From assembly GCA_963835085.1 (NCBI GenBank), contig CAWIED010000002.1, positions 434,001-498,000 on the forward strand: a stretch of 64,000 nt of DNA, given 5' to 3'. The translations under genes were made by a program, and so were the position numbers. Positions 53,429-62,976 of the stretch are shown here, piece by piece; the first letter of the stretch is position 1; every line of letters starts with the position of its first letter. The notes below the pieces were generated by a model, which saw only the letters and a list, made by a program, of their open reading frames with translations, did not search any database and was not told the DNA's origin. The DNA is from JBDIAG01 sp963835085. Lineage in GTDB: Bacteria > Actinomycetota > Actinomycetes > Actinomycetales > CAWJMD01.

Positions 53429-56031
53429 ATGGAACTGAAGCTCACCACCAAGAGCCAGGAGGCTCTGGCGGCCGCCGTACAGGCGGCCACCACGAACGGA
53501 AACCCCAACGTGGAGCCCGTTCACCTGCTGGCGGCGCTGGCCGCGCAGCCGGGCGGCGTTCCCGCCGGGCTGTTGGAGGCTGTGGGCGCCCAGCCCGCTC
53601 AGATTGTCAATCGGGCCAAGGCGGCGATCGCAGCCATCCCGTCGGTCAAGGGCAGCACCGTTGCGGCGCCGCAGCTTTCGCGCAACGCCCAGGGCATTCT
53701 CATCGCGGCCCAGGAGGAGATGTCGGCTCTCGGCGACTCCTTCGTGTCCACCGAACACCTGTTGCTCGCGCTCGCCGCCGACCGCGGGCCGAGGGTGAGA
53801 TCCTGCGTTCGGCAGGCGCCACCACCGACGCGCTCAAGGCCGCGCTACCGCAGATCAGAGGTAGCGCCAAGGTCGACTCCGCCGATCCGGAAGGCACGTT
53901 CGCGGCTCTGGAGAAGTACTCCGTCGACCTCACCGAGCAGGCTCGCAACGGCAAGCTCGACCCCGTGATCGGACGCGACTCCGAGATCCGTCGGGTTATC
54001 CAGGTGCTGTCTCGCCGGACGAAGAACAACCCGGTGCTCATCGGCGAACCCGGCGTCGGCAAGACGGCCGTCGTCGAAGGCCTCGCCCAGCGGATTGTGG
54101 CCGGTGACGTGCCAGAGTCGTTGCGCAACAAGCGACTTGTGTCTCTCGACCTCTCTGCGATGGTGGCCGGAGCCAAATACCGGGGTGAGTTCGAGGAGCG
54201 GCTCAAGGCAGTGCTGGCCGAGATTCAGGCCGCCGACGGGCAGATCATCACCTTCATCGACGAACTGCACACGGTGGTCGGGGCGGGCGCCGGCGGCGAC
54301 TCGTCGATGGACGCCGGCAACATGCTCAAGCCCATGCTGGCGCGGGGTCAGCTTCGGCTCGTGGGAGCCACGACGCTCGATGAGTACCGCGAGCGGATCG
54401 AGAAGGACCCGGCTCTGGAGCGTCGCTTCCAGCAGGTCTTCGTGGGCGAGCCGTCGGTGGCCGACACCATCGCGATCCTGCGCGGGCTCAAGGAGCGCTA
54501 CGAGGCGCACCACAAGGTGACCATCACCGACGGAGCGTTGGTAGCCGCTGCCAGCCTGTCCGACCGGTACATCACCGGACGCCAACTGCCCGACAAGGCG
54601 ATCGACCTCGTGGACGAGGCGGCTTCCAGATTGCGCATGGAACTCGACTCCTCGCCGGTGGAGCTCGACCAGCTGCAGCGCAGTGTCGACCGGCTCACGA
54701 TGGAGGAGCTGGCGCTGGAGAAGTCGGATGACGACGCCTCTCGCGAGCGACTTGCCGACCTGCGAGCACAACTCGCCGACAAGCGTGAAGAGCTCGCCGG
54801 CCTCAAGGCTCGGTGGGAGGCGGAGAAGACCGGGCTCAACGCCGTCGGCGACCTGCGTCAGGAGCTCGACGAGGCCCGCAGCCAGGCAGAGCGCCTACAG
54901 CGCGAGGGAGACCTGGCTGCTGCGTCCGCCCTGCTCTACGGCCGCATCCCCGAGATCCAAGACCGGATCGAGGCAGCAGCCGCAGCCGAGCAGGCTGCGG
55001 AAACCGTCACACCTCTGGTGGCCGATCGAGTCACCTCCGACGAAGTGGCCGACGTGGTCTCGGCCTGGACGGGCATTCCTGCCGGTCGCCTGCTCGAAGG
55101 TGAATCGGCCAAGCTCCTGCACATGGAGGAGCGACTGGGCGAACGGCTCATCGGGCAGGCCGACGCGGTACGCGCCGTCTCCGACGCCGTGCGCCGCGCC
55201 CGGGCCGGCATCTCCGACCCCGACCGGCCGGTGGGCTCGTTCCTGTTCCTCGGTCCGACGGGTGTCGGCAAGACGGAGCTCGCCAAGAGCCTGGCCGACT
55301 TCCTGTTCGACGATGAACGGGCCATCGTCCGCATCGACATGAGCGAGTACAGCGAGAAGCACTCTGTCTCAAGGCTTGTGGGTGCCCCACCCGGATATGT
55401 CGGCTACGACGAGGGCGGCCAGCTCACCGAGGCCGTGCGTCGGCGCCCTTACTCGGTGGTGCTGCTCGACGAGGTGGAGAAGGCCAACCCCGATGTCTTC
55501 GACATCCTGCTGCAGGTGCTCGACGACGGCCGCCTCACCGACGGCCAGGGGCGCACGGTCGACTTCCGCAATGTGATCCTCGTCCTGACCTCCAACCTTG
55601 GTAGCCAGGCGCTTGTCGATCCCCTCCTCAGCCAAGACCAGCAGCGCGACGCGGTGATGGCAGCGGTTCGGGCGGCGTTCAAGCCGGAGTTTCTCAACCG
55701 GCTCGATGACATCGTCATCTTCGATGCGCTCAGCAAGGAGCAGTTGGCTGAGATCGTGGGCATCGCCGTGGCCAGGTTGGCCGCCCGGCTGGCCGAGCGC
55801 CGGCTCACCCTCAAGGTCACCGATGCTGCCAAGGACTGGCTGGCCGACGAGGGTTACGACCCGGCCTACGGGGCCCGGCCGCTTCGCCGGCTCGTGCAGA
55901 CCGAGATCGGCGACCGGCTCGCCAAGGGGATCCTCGCGGGTGCCATTCGCGACGGGGAGGCAGTGGTGGTAGACGTCGAGAAGAACCTGGACGGCTTGGT
56001 GACAGGGCTCAGCGTCACCGCGGCAGCCTGA
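53429..56031 (+). CDS. clpB: ClpB disaggregase, one frameshift as read
   Basis: A Hsp100 disaggregase that works with DnaK to rescue aggregated protein. The N-domain (LTTKSQEALAAAVQAATTNG, NVEPVHLLAALAAQPGG) is in one frame up to LALAADRG near 53790. There a base or more is missing, and the rest continues in another frame from EILRSAGATTDAL. Both AAA domains are complete: GEPGVGKTAVVEG and FIDELHT in the first, GPTGVGKTELAKS and LLDEVEKA in the second, with the middle coiled coil between them. Length is about 867 residues. A truly broken clpB would be surprising, so the shift is probably a sequence error. Confidence 0.92.
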
Positions 56032-56058
56032 GGTCTCGAAGAACGCGCACACTCTCGG

Positions 56059-56091
56059 GCGCAGCCGGCACGCACCCCGTGCCGGCTGCGC
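56059..56091 (+). terminator. Terminator after clpB
   Basis: GCGCAGCCGGCAC and GTGCCGGCTGCGC form a perfect 13-bp stem with a 7-nt loop, 27 bp after the clpB stop. Confidence 0.85.
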
Positions 56092-56203
56092 CTGAGTCGT
56101 TTCTGCGTCTGAGTGGCCTTCTGCAGCGCCGCCGTCCAGGCTAGCGGTATTTGTGCTGTTTGAGTGCGCGAACCTCACCCCCGCCGAGACGTCTGTCTGG
56201 TCA

Positions 56204-56219
56204 GTTAAACCGATTTAAC
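56204..56219. promoter_or_regulatory. Palindrome upstream of the GGDEF-EAL gene
   Basis: GTTAAA-ccga-TTTAAC is an AT-rich inverted repeat 65 bp before the start codon, conspicuous in this GC-rich DNA. It is a candidate operator; the binding factor is unknown. Confidence 0.45.
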
Positions 56220-56283
56220 GCCTGATGGAGCAGGTTGGTGCACAGGCGTCAAGTTGTCACCACTGCCTGTCGATGAGAAGTGA

Positions 56284-58575
56284 GTGCCCCGAGAGACCGT
56301 GACCCATGCGCAGGCGGTTTCCCAGTTGGCACGCGCGCAGGCCGCCCTCTCGAGTTCGCGCAAGCCCGAACTTCTAGACACTCTCGTGCGTGAGGCGGCG
56401 CTGCTGGTGGGCGCCATCCGGGCCCGTGTGGTCTTTGTGGGCGATGACCACGTCTCGCTGCTCGCGTCCTACCCTCCGCACAAGGGGGATCTTCGGGTGC
56501 CGATGCGCGCCACCGAAGACCCCTTCCGGGCTCTTGCCAGGGCACAGGACGTGGCGGACGACAGCCGCGTGTCGCGATCCGACGGGAGGGTCGTCGAACA
56601 CACTCTGCCGCTGACTGTGCATGGCGAGGTGGTGGGAATTCTGGCCGTCACCATTGCCGACCCCGCCGACCACGACCACGCCAACCAATTGGCAACAGAA
56701 CTGCTCGGAGTCCTCACGGCCACTGCCTCGGTGCGGCTCACCGAGCATGAGATGGCTGCCTCCTACCAATTGGCCTTGGCGCAGTTGCGGTCGCGACTGG
56801 CCGTGGTGGGTGAGGATCCGGGGCGCGTGCGAATCGCTGTCGAGGGCAAGCTGACCGAGGTGGACGGGGTCTGGGATCGCGCCGTACGAAAGGCGCCCTT
56901 CGGGGTTGCGCTCGCGGTGGTCGTCGACGGGGAAGGCTGGCACGTCAGCCAGGTGAATCCGGCACTCGCCGCCATGCGCGGTCTCTCCCTTGCTGAGCTG
57001 GTGGGCCCGCTCGAGGAGGTGTTCGGTTCGGCCGAACCCATCGATCCGACGGCCATCGAGGCGCAGGCCAACTCCTCTCCGGAGATCCGCAGGTTGCGCC
57101 GGGCCGACGGCTCGACCTTCCAGGCCTGGCTCATCGCCGTGCCGCTCGATTTCGAGCAGTTGCGGGGTTATGCCGTACTCGCGATGGACGTCGACTTCCA
57201 GAACCGGCGGATCCGCGAGTTGGAGCGAATGGCGAGCACCGACCCCGTCACCGGGCTGGCCAACCGCACCAAGGTCACCGAACTGCTGGAGCGCTACCTG
57301 CGCGACGACCCGCCGGCGAGTGTGGCGGTGATGCTGCTCGACCTCGACCGGTTCAAGAACGTCAACGACAGCCTCGGCCATCACGTAGGCGACCAATTGC
57401 TCATGGCCGTGACCCGTAGACTCCGGGCCTCTGTTCCACCCGGCACCGTCGTGGCTCGCCTTGGCGGCGACGAATTCCTTTTGGTGCTAAGGGGTTTGGA
57501 AGACGTACTGGACGTGCATCCGGTGGCGTTCGGGCTGCTCGAAGATCTGGCGGCGCCCTTCGACCTCGCGACGGGCCATCGGGTGGCCACCAGCGTCAGC
57601 ATTGGAATCTCCATCGCCGATCGGCAGAACCGGCAGGCGGTGGAGATCGTGCGCGAGGCCGATCTTGCCATGTACCGGGCCAAGGATCTGGGTCGCAACC
57701 GCTACGCCCTCTGCGACGACAGCATGTTGGCCGCTGCTGAGAACCGGCTGGCTCGCGAGGTGGTGCTGCGTCGCGGGCTGGAGGAGGGCGGGCTCTCGCT
57801 GCGGCTGCAGCCCATCGTCGAGCTCGGCACCGACCGGCTGGTGGAGTTCGAGGCCTTGGTTCGCCTGCACGATCCCGATCTCGGCGAAGTGTCGCCGGAT
57901 GCTTTCGTGCCGATCGCCGAGGAGACGGGGCTCATCAGTCAGGTCGATCATTGGGTGCTCGATCACGCCTTGGAGCTCTTCGACTCAGACCCTCGCCTTG
58001 CCCACGACCCCAGCGTTCGGGTGGCGGTGAACGTTTCAGGCCGGACGTTGGAGCGCCCCGACTTCGTCTCCCGGCTCGTGGTCGCCTTGCACCAGCACCA
58101 CGTGGAGGCCCACCGGCTCGTCATCGAGATCACCGAGAGCTGTCTGCTCGGTGACAACCGAGCCATCCTGTGGACGCTCAACCAGCTGCGTGCTCGCGGT
58201 GCCCACGTGGCGATCGACGACTTCGGCACCGGATACTCCGCCCTGTCGTATCTGCAGAGCTTCGAAGTGGATCTGCTCAAGATCGACCAATCATTCGTCT
58301 CGCGGGTCTCCCGCGGCGACGAACGAGGAACCAAACTGGTGGGAAACATCGTTCGGCTCGCCCATGATCTCGGGCTGCGGGTAGTGGCCGAAGGGGTGGA
58401 GCAGCAGGAGCAGGCGGACTTGCTCGCCGGCCTTGGCTGCGATCTGGCGCAGGGGTGGTTGTACGGGCGCCCCGTGCCGCCGCTGCTCGAGCTCGCCGAC
58501 CCCGGCGATTCTGATCGATCTGCCGACTCAGCCGCCGACACCGGCCGCAGGTCAGGCGAGGCGCCCGAGGGCTGA
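56284..58575 (+). CDS. GAF-PAS-GGDEF-EAL cyclic di-GMP protein
   Basis: A 763-residue cytoplasmic signalling protein. Residues 10-150 are GAF-like (LLDTLVREAALLVGAIRARVV, HTLPLTVHGEVVGILAV), 195-310 PAS-like (APFGVALAVVVDGEGW, FQAWLIAVPLDFEQLRGYAVL). The GGDEF domain (STDPVTGLANRTKV, LDLDRFKNVNDSLGHHVGD, RLGGDEFLLVLRG near 392) has an intact active site. The EAL domain begins with EFEALVRLHDPDLGEV near 520 and keeps DDFGTGYSALSYLQ and EGVEQQEQ. It could therefore make and break cyclic di-GMP. The start is GTG 56284. A strong terminator separates it from clpB. Confidence 0.9.
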   Translation: MPRETVTHAQAVSQLARAQAALSSSRKPELLDTLVREAALLVGAIRARVVFVGDDHVSLLASYPPHKGDLRVPMRATEDPFRALARAQDVADDSRVSRSDGRVVEHTLPLTVHGEVVGILAVTIADPADHDHANQLATELLGVLTATASVRLTEHEMAASYQLALAQLRSRLAVVGEDPGRVRIAVEGKLTEVDGVWDRAVRKAPFGVALAVVVDGEGWHVSQVNPALAAMRGLSLAELVGPLEEVFGSAEPIDPTAIEAQANSSPEIRRLRRADGSTFQAWLIAVPLDFEQLRGYAVLAMDVDFQNRRIRELERMASTDPVTGLANRTKVTELLERYLRDDPPASVAVMLLDLDRFKNVNDSLGHHVGDQLLMAVTRRLRASVPPGTVVARLGGDEFLLVLRGLEDVLDVHPVAFGLLEDLAAPFDLATGHRVATSVSIGISIADRQNRQAVEIVREADLAMYRAKDLGRNRYALCDDSMLAAAENRLAREVVLRRGLEEGGLSLRLQPIVELGTDRLVEFEALVRLHDPDLGEVSPDAFVPIAEETGLISQVDHWVLDHALELFDSDPRLAHDPSVRVAVNVSGRTLERPDFVSRLVVALHQHHVEAHRLVIEITESCLLGDNRAILWTLNQLRARGAHVAIDDFGTGYSALSYLQSFEVDLLKIDQSFVSRVSRGDERGTKLVGNIVRLAHDLGLRVVAEGVEQQEQADLLAGLGCDLAQGWLYGRPVPPLLELADPGDSDRSADSAADTGRRSGEAPEG

Positions 58576-58631
58576 GCTGCCGGGCGCTCGCGTTCTGGCA
58601 GGTTGCGCCCTTGTACGGCAAGATCGCCCGC

Positions 58632-59405
58632 ATGACAACGGCCCTCATCACAGGTGCGACAGCAGGTCTGGGCTGGGCCTTCGCCCAGCGATTGGCAGCC
58701 GACGGCCATGACCTCGTGCTCGTGGCACGTGACGAAGCCCGGCTGAGCCGCCGGGCCGGTGAACTGTCGGAGCGTTTCGGCGTGCAGGTGGAGGTGATGC
58801 CGGCAGACCTGTCCCGATCGGCCGACACCTCACGGGTGGCAGCCCGGGTAGGCGACGCCGACCTGCCAATCGACCTGCTCGTGAACAATGCCGGTTTCGG
58901 AATGACCCGGCGCTTTTCCACGTCAGATCTTGCGGACGAGCTTCGCCTGCTCGACGTGCTCTGTCGCGCCGTGCTCGTGCTCTCGCATGCTGCGGTACCC
59001 GTCATGCGGGGCCGCGGACGCGGCGCGATTCTCAACGTCTCGTCGGTGGCGGGCTTCGCGGCGATGGGCACCTACTCAGCGGCCAAAGCCTGGGTCACGT
59101 CGTTCTCGGAGTCGTTGGCGGCCGAGCTGGCCGGTAGCGGGGTGCGGGTGAGCGCGGTATGCCCCGGCTTCATCCACACGGAGTTTCACGCCCGAGCCGA
59201 ACTGAAGATGGGGTACCTGCCCGAGGTCGCGTGGCTGGACGCGGACAGCGTGGCGGCTGAAGCGTTGGCAGACCTCCGCCGGGGGGTCGTAGTCAGCGTG
59301 CCGAGCCTGCGCTACAAGGTCTTTACCGGCGGGCTGCGGTATGTGCCATCGACCCTGCGCCGGCGGGTGTCGGCGACCATCTCGCGGCGCCGCACCAAGA
59401 ATTAA
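58632..59405 (+). CDS. Short-chain dehydrogenase/reductase
   Basis: A 257-residue classical SDR. ALITGATAGLGWAFAQRLA is the cofactor-binding glycine motif, LLVNNAGFG the second, ILNVSSVAGFA carries the catalytic serine and YSAAKAWV the tyrosine and lysine. The arginine after the first strand (VLVARDEARL) favours NADP(H). The substrate is not evident. ATG 58632 places the first strand at residue 4. Confidence 0.9.
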   Translation: MTTALITGATAGLGWAFAQRLAADGHDLVLVARDEARLSRRAGELSERFGVQVEVMPADLSRSADTSRVAARVGDADLPIDLLVNNAGFGMTRRFSTSDLADELRLLDVLCRAVLVLSHAAVPVMRGRGRGAILNVSSVAGFAAMGTYSAAKAWVTSFSESLAAELAGSGVRVSAVCPGFIHTEFHARAELKMGYLPEVAWLDADSVAAEALADLRRGVVVSVPSLRYKVFTGGLRYVPSTLRRRVSATISRRRTKN

Positions 59406-59467
59406 CCCGAAGAGCTGACCTACCCGACGAAGCTGGCCGCAGCCAATCCCTGACGGGCGTCGAACGC

Positions 59468-62353
59468 TTACAGTGGCCGGGAGGTGAGCAGCGCGGCGAC
59501 GCCGAACCGATCCGAGATCGAGGTGAACGTCAAGGGACGGGTGGAACCCGCAGTGTTGAGAGGCAACACGTCGAGACGTTGATCTGGAGTAGTGCGGTCG
59601 ACTCCGGTGCCGTTGAGGCCGTCGGAGGACAATGTGGTGTTGCCGACTCGAATGGTCTCGCGCAACGGGCCGTCCGTGCCCCACGCGAGCACCGAAGTCG
59701 TGGCTGCTCCTTCGGCGAGCGGCGTGGTGTAGGTGGTGAACCCGTGCGCAGGCCCCACCACCGCAGCTCCATCGAAGAGCGTGATCTGCTGATCTGCAGC
59801 TGTCGGGTCGTCAGCCACCATCATGAGCACCCAACCAGCGAAATCGGCTTTGCGCCCGTTGAACTGGCCCGTCGGGGCACCCGTCCATAGACCGTTCGCG
59901 TGAGTGGCCACGAGCGCGCTGACGTCTGCAGACGATAGGAACGACGGTTGCCAGCCGTGGACGGCCCTGTCGTTCGTGAGGGGCATGGGCTGCGTCCGCT
60001 CCGCGGCGACGGTGTGCGCGGTGCCGGCGGGATCGGTGAGCTGCATGCTGGCTGACGACGGGCCGCCGGTGGTCTGGCCGGCCCAGTACAACCGGGCGTA
60101 TCTGATGCTGCTCGACGCCGGATGGAGCACCGAGCTGCTCGTGGCGGCACTCACCCAGGAACCGCCCGCTACCGCCGACGTCACGTGTCCGCTGGCCGAA
60201 GCAGTCTGAGTGAGGAAGCCGTCGGTCGCCGTGAGTGGCGGCTGCAGAGTGAGCTGGGTCGTGGACTCGGTGGGGGCGAGCCCGGTGCCCGAGACGGACA
60301 CCACGATAGAGACCGGGGTGGGGCTGGTGATGGGGGTGGCGGTCAGCGGCACGGCAAGAGCGGTGTCACCGGTGGCCACCTGACACGTGGCGGTGTGAGC
60401 GTCGGGCGACATGGTGCACGTGTCGCTGCCGGGGCTGGTCAGCGGGTCGGGGAGGGTGATTGTCACGGTGAGCGGCTGGGTCGGGGCGGGGGTGAGAGCG
60501 AAGTCGAGGCTGCCTGTACCGGCCGTCACGTCGCCGCTCAGGGTGGGCGTCAGCGACGGTGCCGGGACCGGCTTCAAGGTGAGGGTCGTGGTGGTCTCGG
60601 TGCTGGTCAACCCCGTGCCGGAGACTGAGACCAGCACCGATACGTCTGTGTTGGTGGTGACGGGCGCGGCGGTCACCGGCAACGCGAGGGCGGTATCGCC
60701 TGCGTCCACCGTGCAGGTCGCCGTATGGCCGTCAGCCGACACCACGCATTTGTCGCCGCCCGGGCTGGTCAGTTGGGCAGGCAGGGTGATCGTCACGGTG
60801 AGCGGCTGCGATGCAGCTGGAGCGAGAGCGAAGCTGAGGTTGCCGCTGCCGTTGCCGGCCGCGATGTCGCCGCCTACGACCGGCTTCAGTTCCGGCGCTG
60901 CCGGGATGACCACCGGCGGCGGGGTGGTGGGTTCGGTAGTGGGCGGCGGGGTCGTCGGGGCGACGGGGGGAGGTGTGGTGAGGGTGGGCTTGGGCGGAAT
61001 CGTCGGCGCAGGGGTGGTCGGGACGATCACGATCGGGGTCGTCTCGCTCGGGGTGGGCGCGGGGGAGGCCGTCGTGGGCGTGACCGACGGGGACTCTGTG
61101 CGGGAGGTCATCGGTACCACTGCGGTGGCCGTCAGCCCGCTTCTGCTGGTTGTGACGGCCGGCCCCAGGGGCTGTCCGAGCGGAGACTGCGGCATGGTTT
61201 CAGGCGCGGACGTGATGGCGGACTGCTGGGAGCCCGCCCCGGCCTGGCCTTCCGCGGTGGTACCCGACGACGTCCGCGATGCCGCGACGGGACCGTGGCC
61301 GGCGAGGGCGATGGCACCTGCGATGGCGCCGACGACGATGAGCGTCGACGCACCCGCAACCACCCAGCCGCCCACGGACGAGGACGCTGCGGCAGCGCCG
61401 GCACTCCCCCCGCCGGCCCCACCCGCACCAGCGCCACTGCCCACACTCGTCGCGCTGCCCGCAGCGGCTGCGCCGGCGGTGGCCAACGTCCCGGCGGCGA
61501 GCGAATTTCCGATCGCAGGGAGCAGGGCGACGTCGGCGAGGTAGCCCGAGGCGAAGACTCCGAGCACGAGCGGCGCGACGACCGCCCGCATCCGCCCGCC
61601 CACGTCTTGCAGCTCCACCAGCGCCGCCCGGCATTCCTCGCAGTCGGGCAGGTGCCGCTCTACGGCCGCACGTTCGCGTGCGCCTGCCGAACCGCGCACG
61701 TAGGCAGCCAGTTTCGGCAGCATCCGTTCGCATTCCGGCGAAGAGGTCCTGGTCACGTGCGCCGCAAGGTAGGCCTCGCGCAGGCCGGCCCGGGCTCGTA
61801 GCGCCAGTGCGGCCACCGCGTTGGGGCTCATCCCGAGCAGTGGTGCGATGTCTTTGGGACTGAGTTCTTCGACCTCGGTATGCCACAGCACCATCTGCCA
61901 ACGCTCCGGCAGTTGCTGATACGCCTGGGCCACCATCGAGCGCTCGAGGCCGGCCACTGCCGGGTCGATGAAGGGCACGCCCGGATCGTGCGCCCCGATG
62001 TCGTCGGTGGGCTGAACGCGTTGGCCGGCCACGGCCCGGTCGACGTGCACCCGGCGGACGGCGGTCAATAGGTAGGGGCGCAGAGCCGACGTGGGTCCGT
62101 TCCCGTTCTTGAGCGCGGCCAGCACTTTGGTGAACGCCTCGCTGACCAGGTCGTCGGCATCGGTGCTGTTGCCTGTGAGGCGGCGCGCCAGGGCGGTGGC
62201 CGCCGGCGCGTGCCGACGGAACAACTCGCCGTAGGCCTCCTGGTCGCCGGTGCGCGAAGCGGCCAGGAGTTCGGCATCGCCTCGCTCGGGTACATCAGGT
62301 TCGAGACGGAGGTTGGTGCGACCGACGGGCACGTCAGGCGTGCCTGTGCTCAT
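59468..62353 (-). CDS. ECF sigma factor fused to anti-sigma, membrane and extracellular domains
   Basis: A 961-residue protein from ATG 62353, behind AAGGAGGGG. Residues 25-105 are sigma region 2 (EAYGELFRRHAPAATALARR, DADDLVSEAFTKVLAALKNG) and 135-200 region 4 (YQQLPERWQMVLWHTEVEEL, LSPKDIAPLLGMSPNAVAAL). Next comes a zinc anti-sigma motif, H234-x3-C238-x2-C241 (HLPDCEEC), and a membrane helix around 329-351 (GWVVAGASTLIVVGAIAGAI). Then follow a long Pro/Thr linker, two ~100-residue beta repeats each with a cysteine pair (KCVVSADGHTATC, TCTMSPDAHTATC) and a final beta domain (YARLYWAGQTTG, FAGWVLMMVADDP). The sensor outside and the sigma factor inside are one chain. This matches the published ECF53 group as I recall it. 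Confidence 0.85.
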   Translation of the reverse strand: MSTGTPDVPVGRTNLRLEPDVPERGDAELLAASRTGDQEAYGELFRRHAPAATALARRLTGNSTDADDLVSEAFTKVLAALKNGNGPTSALRPYLLTAVRRVHVDRAVAGQRVQPTDDIGAHDPGVPFIDPAVAGLERSMVAQAYQQLPERWQMVLWHTEVEELSPKDIAPLLGMSPNAVAALALRARAGLREAYLAAHVTRTSSPECERMLPKLAAYVRGSAGARERAAVERHLPDCEECRAALVELQDVGGRMRAVVAPLVLGVFASGYLADVALLPAIGNSLAAGTLATAGAAAAGSATSVGSGAGAGGAGGGSAGAAAASSSVGGWVVAGASTLIVVGAIAGAIALAGHGPVAASRTSSGTTAEGQAGAGSQQSAITSAPETMPQSPLGQPLGPAVTTSRSGLTATAVVPMTSRTESPSVTPTTASPAPTPSETTPIVIVPTTPAPTIPPKPTLTTPPPVAPTTPPPTTEPTTPPPVVIPAAPELKPVVGGDIAAGNGSGNLSFALAPAASQPLTVTITLPAQLTSPGGDKCVVSADGHTATCTVDAGDTALALPVTAAPVTTNTDVSVLVSVSGTGLTSTETTTTLTLKPVPAPSLTPTLSGDVTAGTGSLDFALTPAPTQPLTVTITLPDPLTSPGSDTCTMSPDAHTATCQVATGDTALAVPLTATPITSPTPVSIVVSVSGTGLAPTESTTQLTLQPPLTATDGFLTQTASASGHVTSAVAGGSWVSAATSSSVLHPASSSIRYARLYWAGQTTGGPSSASMQLTDPAGTAHTVAAERTQPMPLTNDRAVHGWQPSFLSSADVSALVATHANGLWTGAPTGQFNGRKADFAGWVLMMVADDPTAADQQITLFDGAAVVGPAHGFTTYTTPLAEGAATTSVLAWGTDGPLRETIRVGNTTLSSDGLNGTGVDRTTPDQRLDVLPLNTAGSTRPLTFTSISDRFGVAALLTSRPL

Positions 62354-62976
62354 CGTCCACCCCTCCTTGTTCGGCTCGCCCAACCCCACTCAGGCCCACC
62401 CGGCCACTCGATCTGCTCAGCGGGCGCATCGTGTGACAGTGCTCCACCCCGTAGGTTATTGCGCGCCGAACTGGTTGCGCAGCAGATCTAGTCCGATAGT
62501 GATCGGAACTCACCTACACCTGCTGAACGACAATGACACAGAGTTCATCGAACTGAGACCGATCCCGCCAAATAGGTGAAATGTTCGTTGCAGCATTCCT
62601 CCAGGACTTGCGTCCTGAGCCTTTGGGTGCACCTGACGCGGTGCGGGAGGCCGAGTTCAATGCCGCCCACGTGAACCCTGCGCGCGGACAGGGGTGGACG
62701 TTTGCCCAACCCGGTGAGGTCGTCCGGCGTTCCGGCGTCACCATTGCCCGCGAACCCGGTCTTCACTGCGTGAGCCTCCCCTCCTCGGCCAGCGCCGGTC
62801 AGCCACCCACGTTCTCCGCGAGGGTGCGCGATTGGCTTGCCGGCTCGCCTGCCGCGCGCTCACCAACCCATCCCCGACGAGCGCAATCCGCCGCCGTTCG
62901 TGACGTGAGCGGATTCCGGTCGCTGGAGACGGCTGAGCGGACCATAACGTCGTCGTCAGCTGGTGACGATGACGCA
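62354..62976. other. Intergenic region between divergent genes
   Basis: About 620 bp holding the sigma-factor promoter on the left. An open frame runs from 62581 into the next gene, but its first 130 codons show no family resemblance and have no clear ribosome site, so I leave it unassigned. It could be an N-terminal extension of the degenerate GGDEF protein. Confidence 0.4.

Noticed and set aside
60411..61544. A 377-codon frame antisense to the sigma-fusion gene, rich in Val/Gly
   Set aside because: It is the complement of the Pro/Thr/Ala-rich stalk and repeats; the low complexity explains the open frame.
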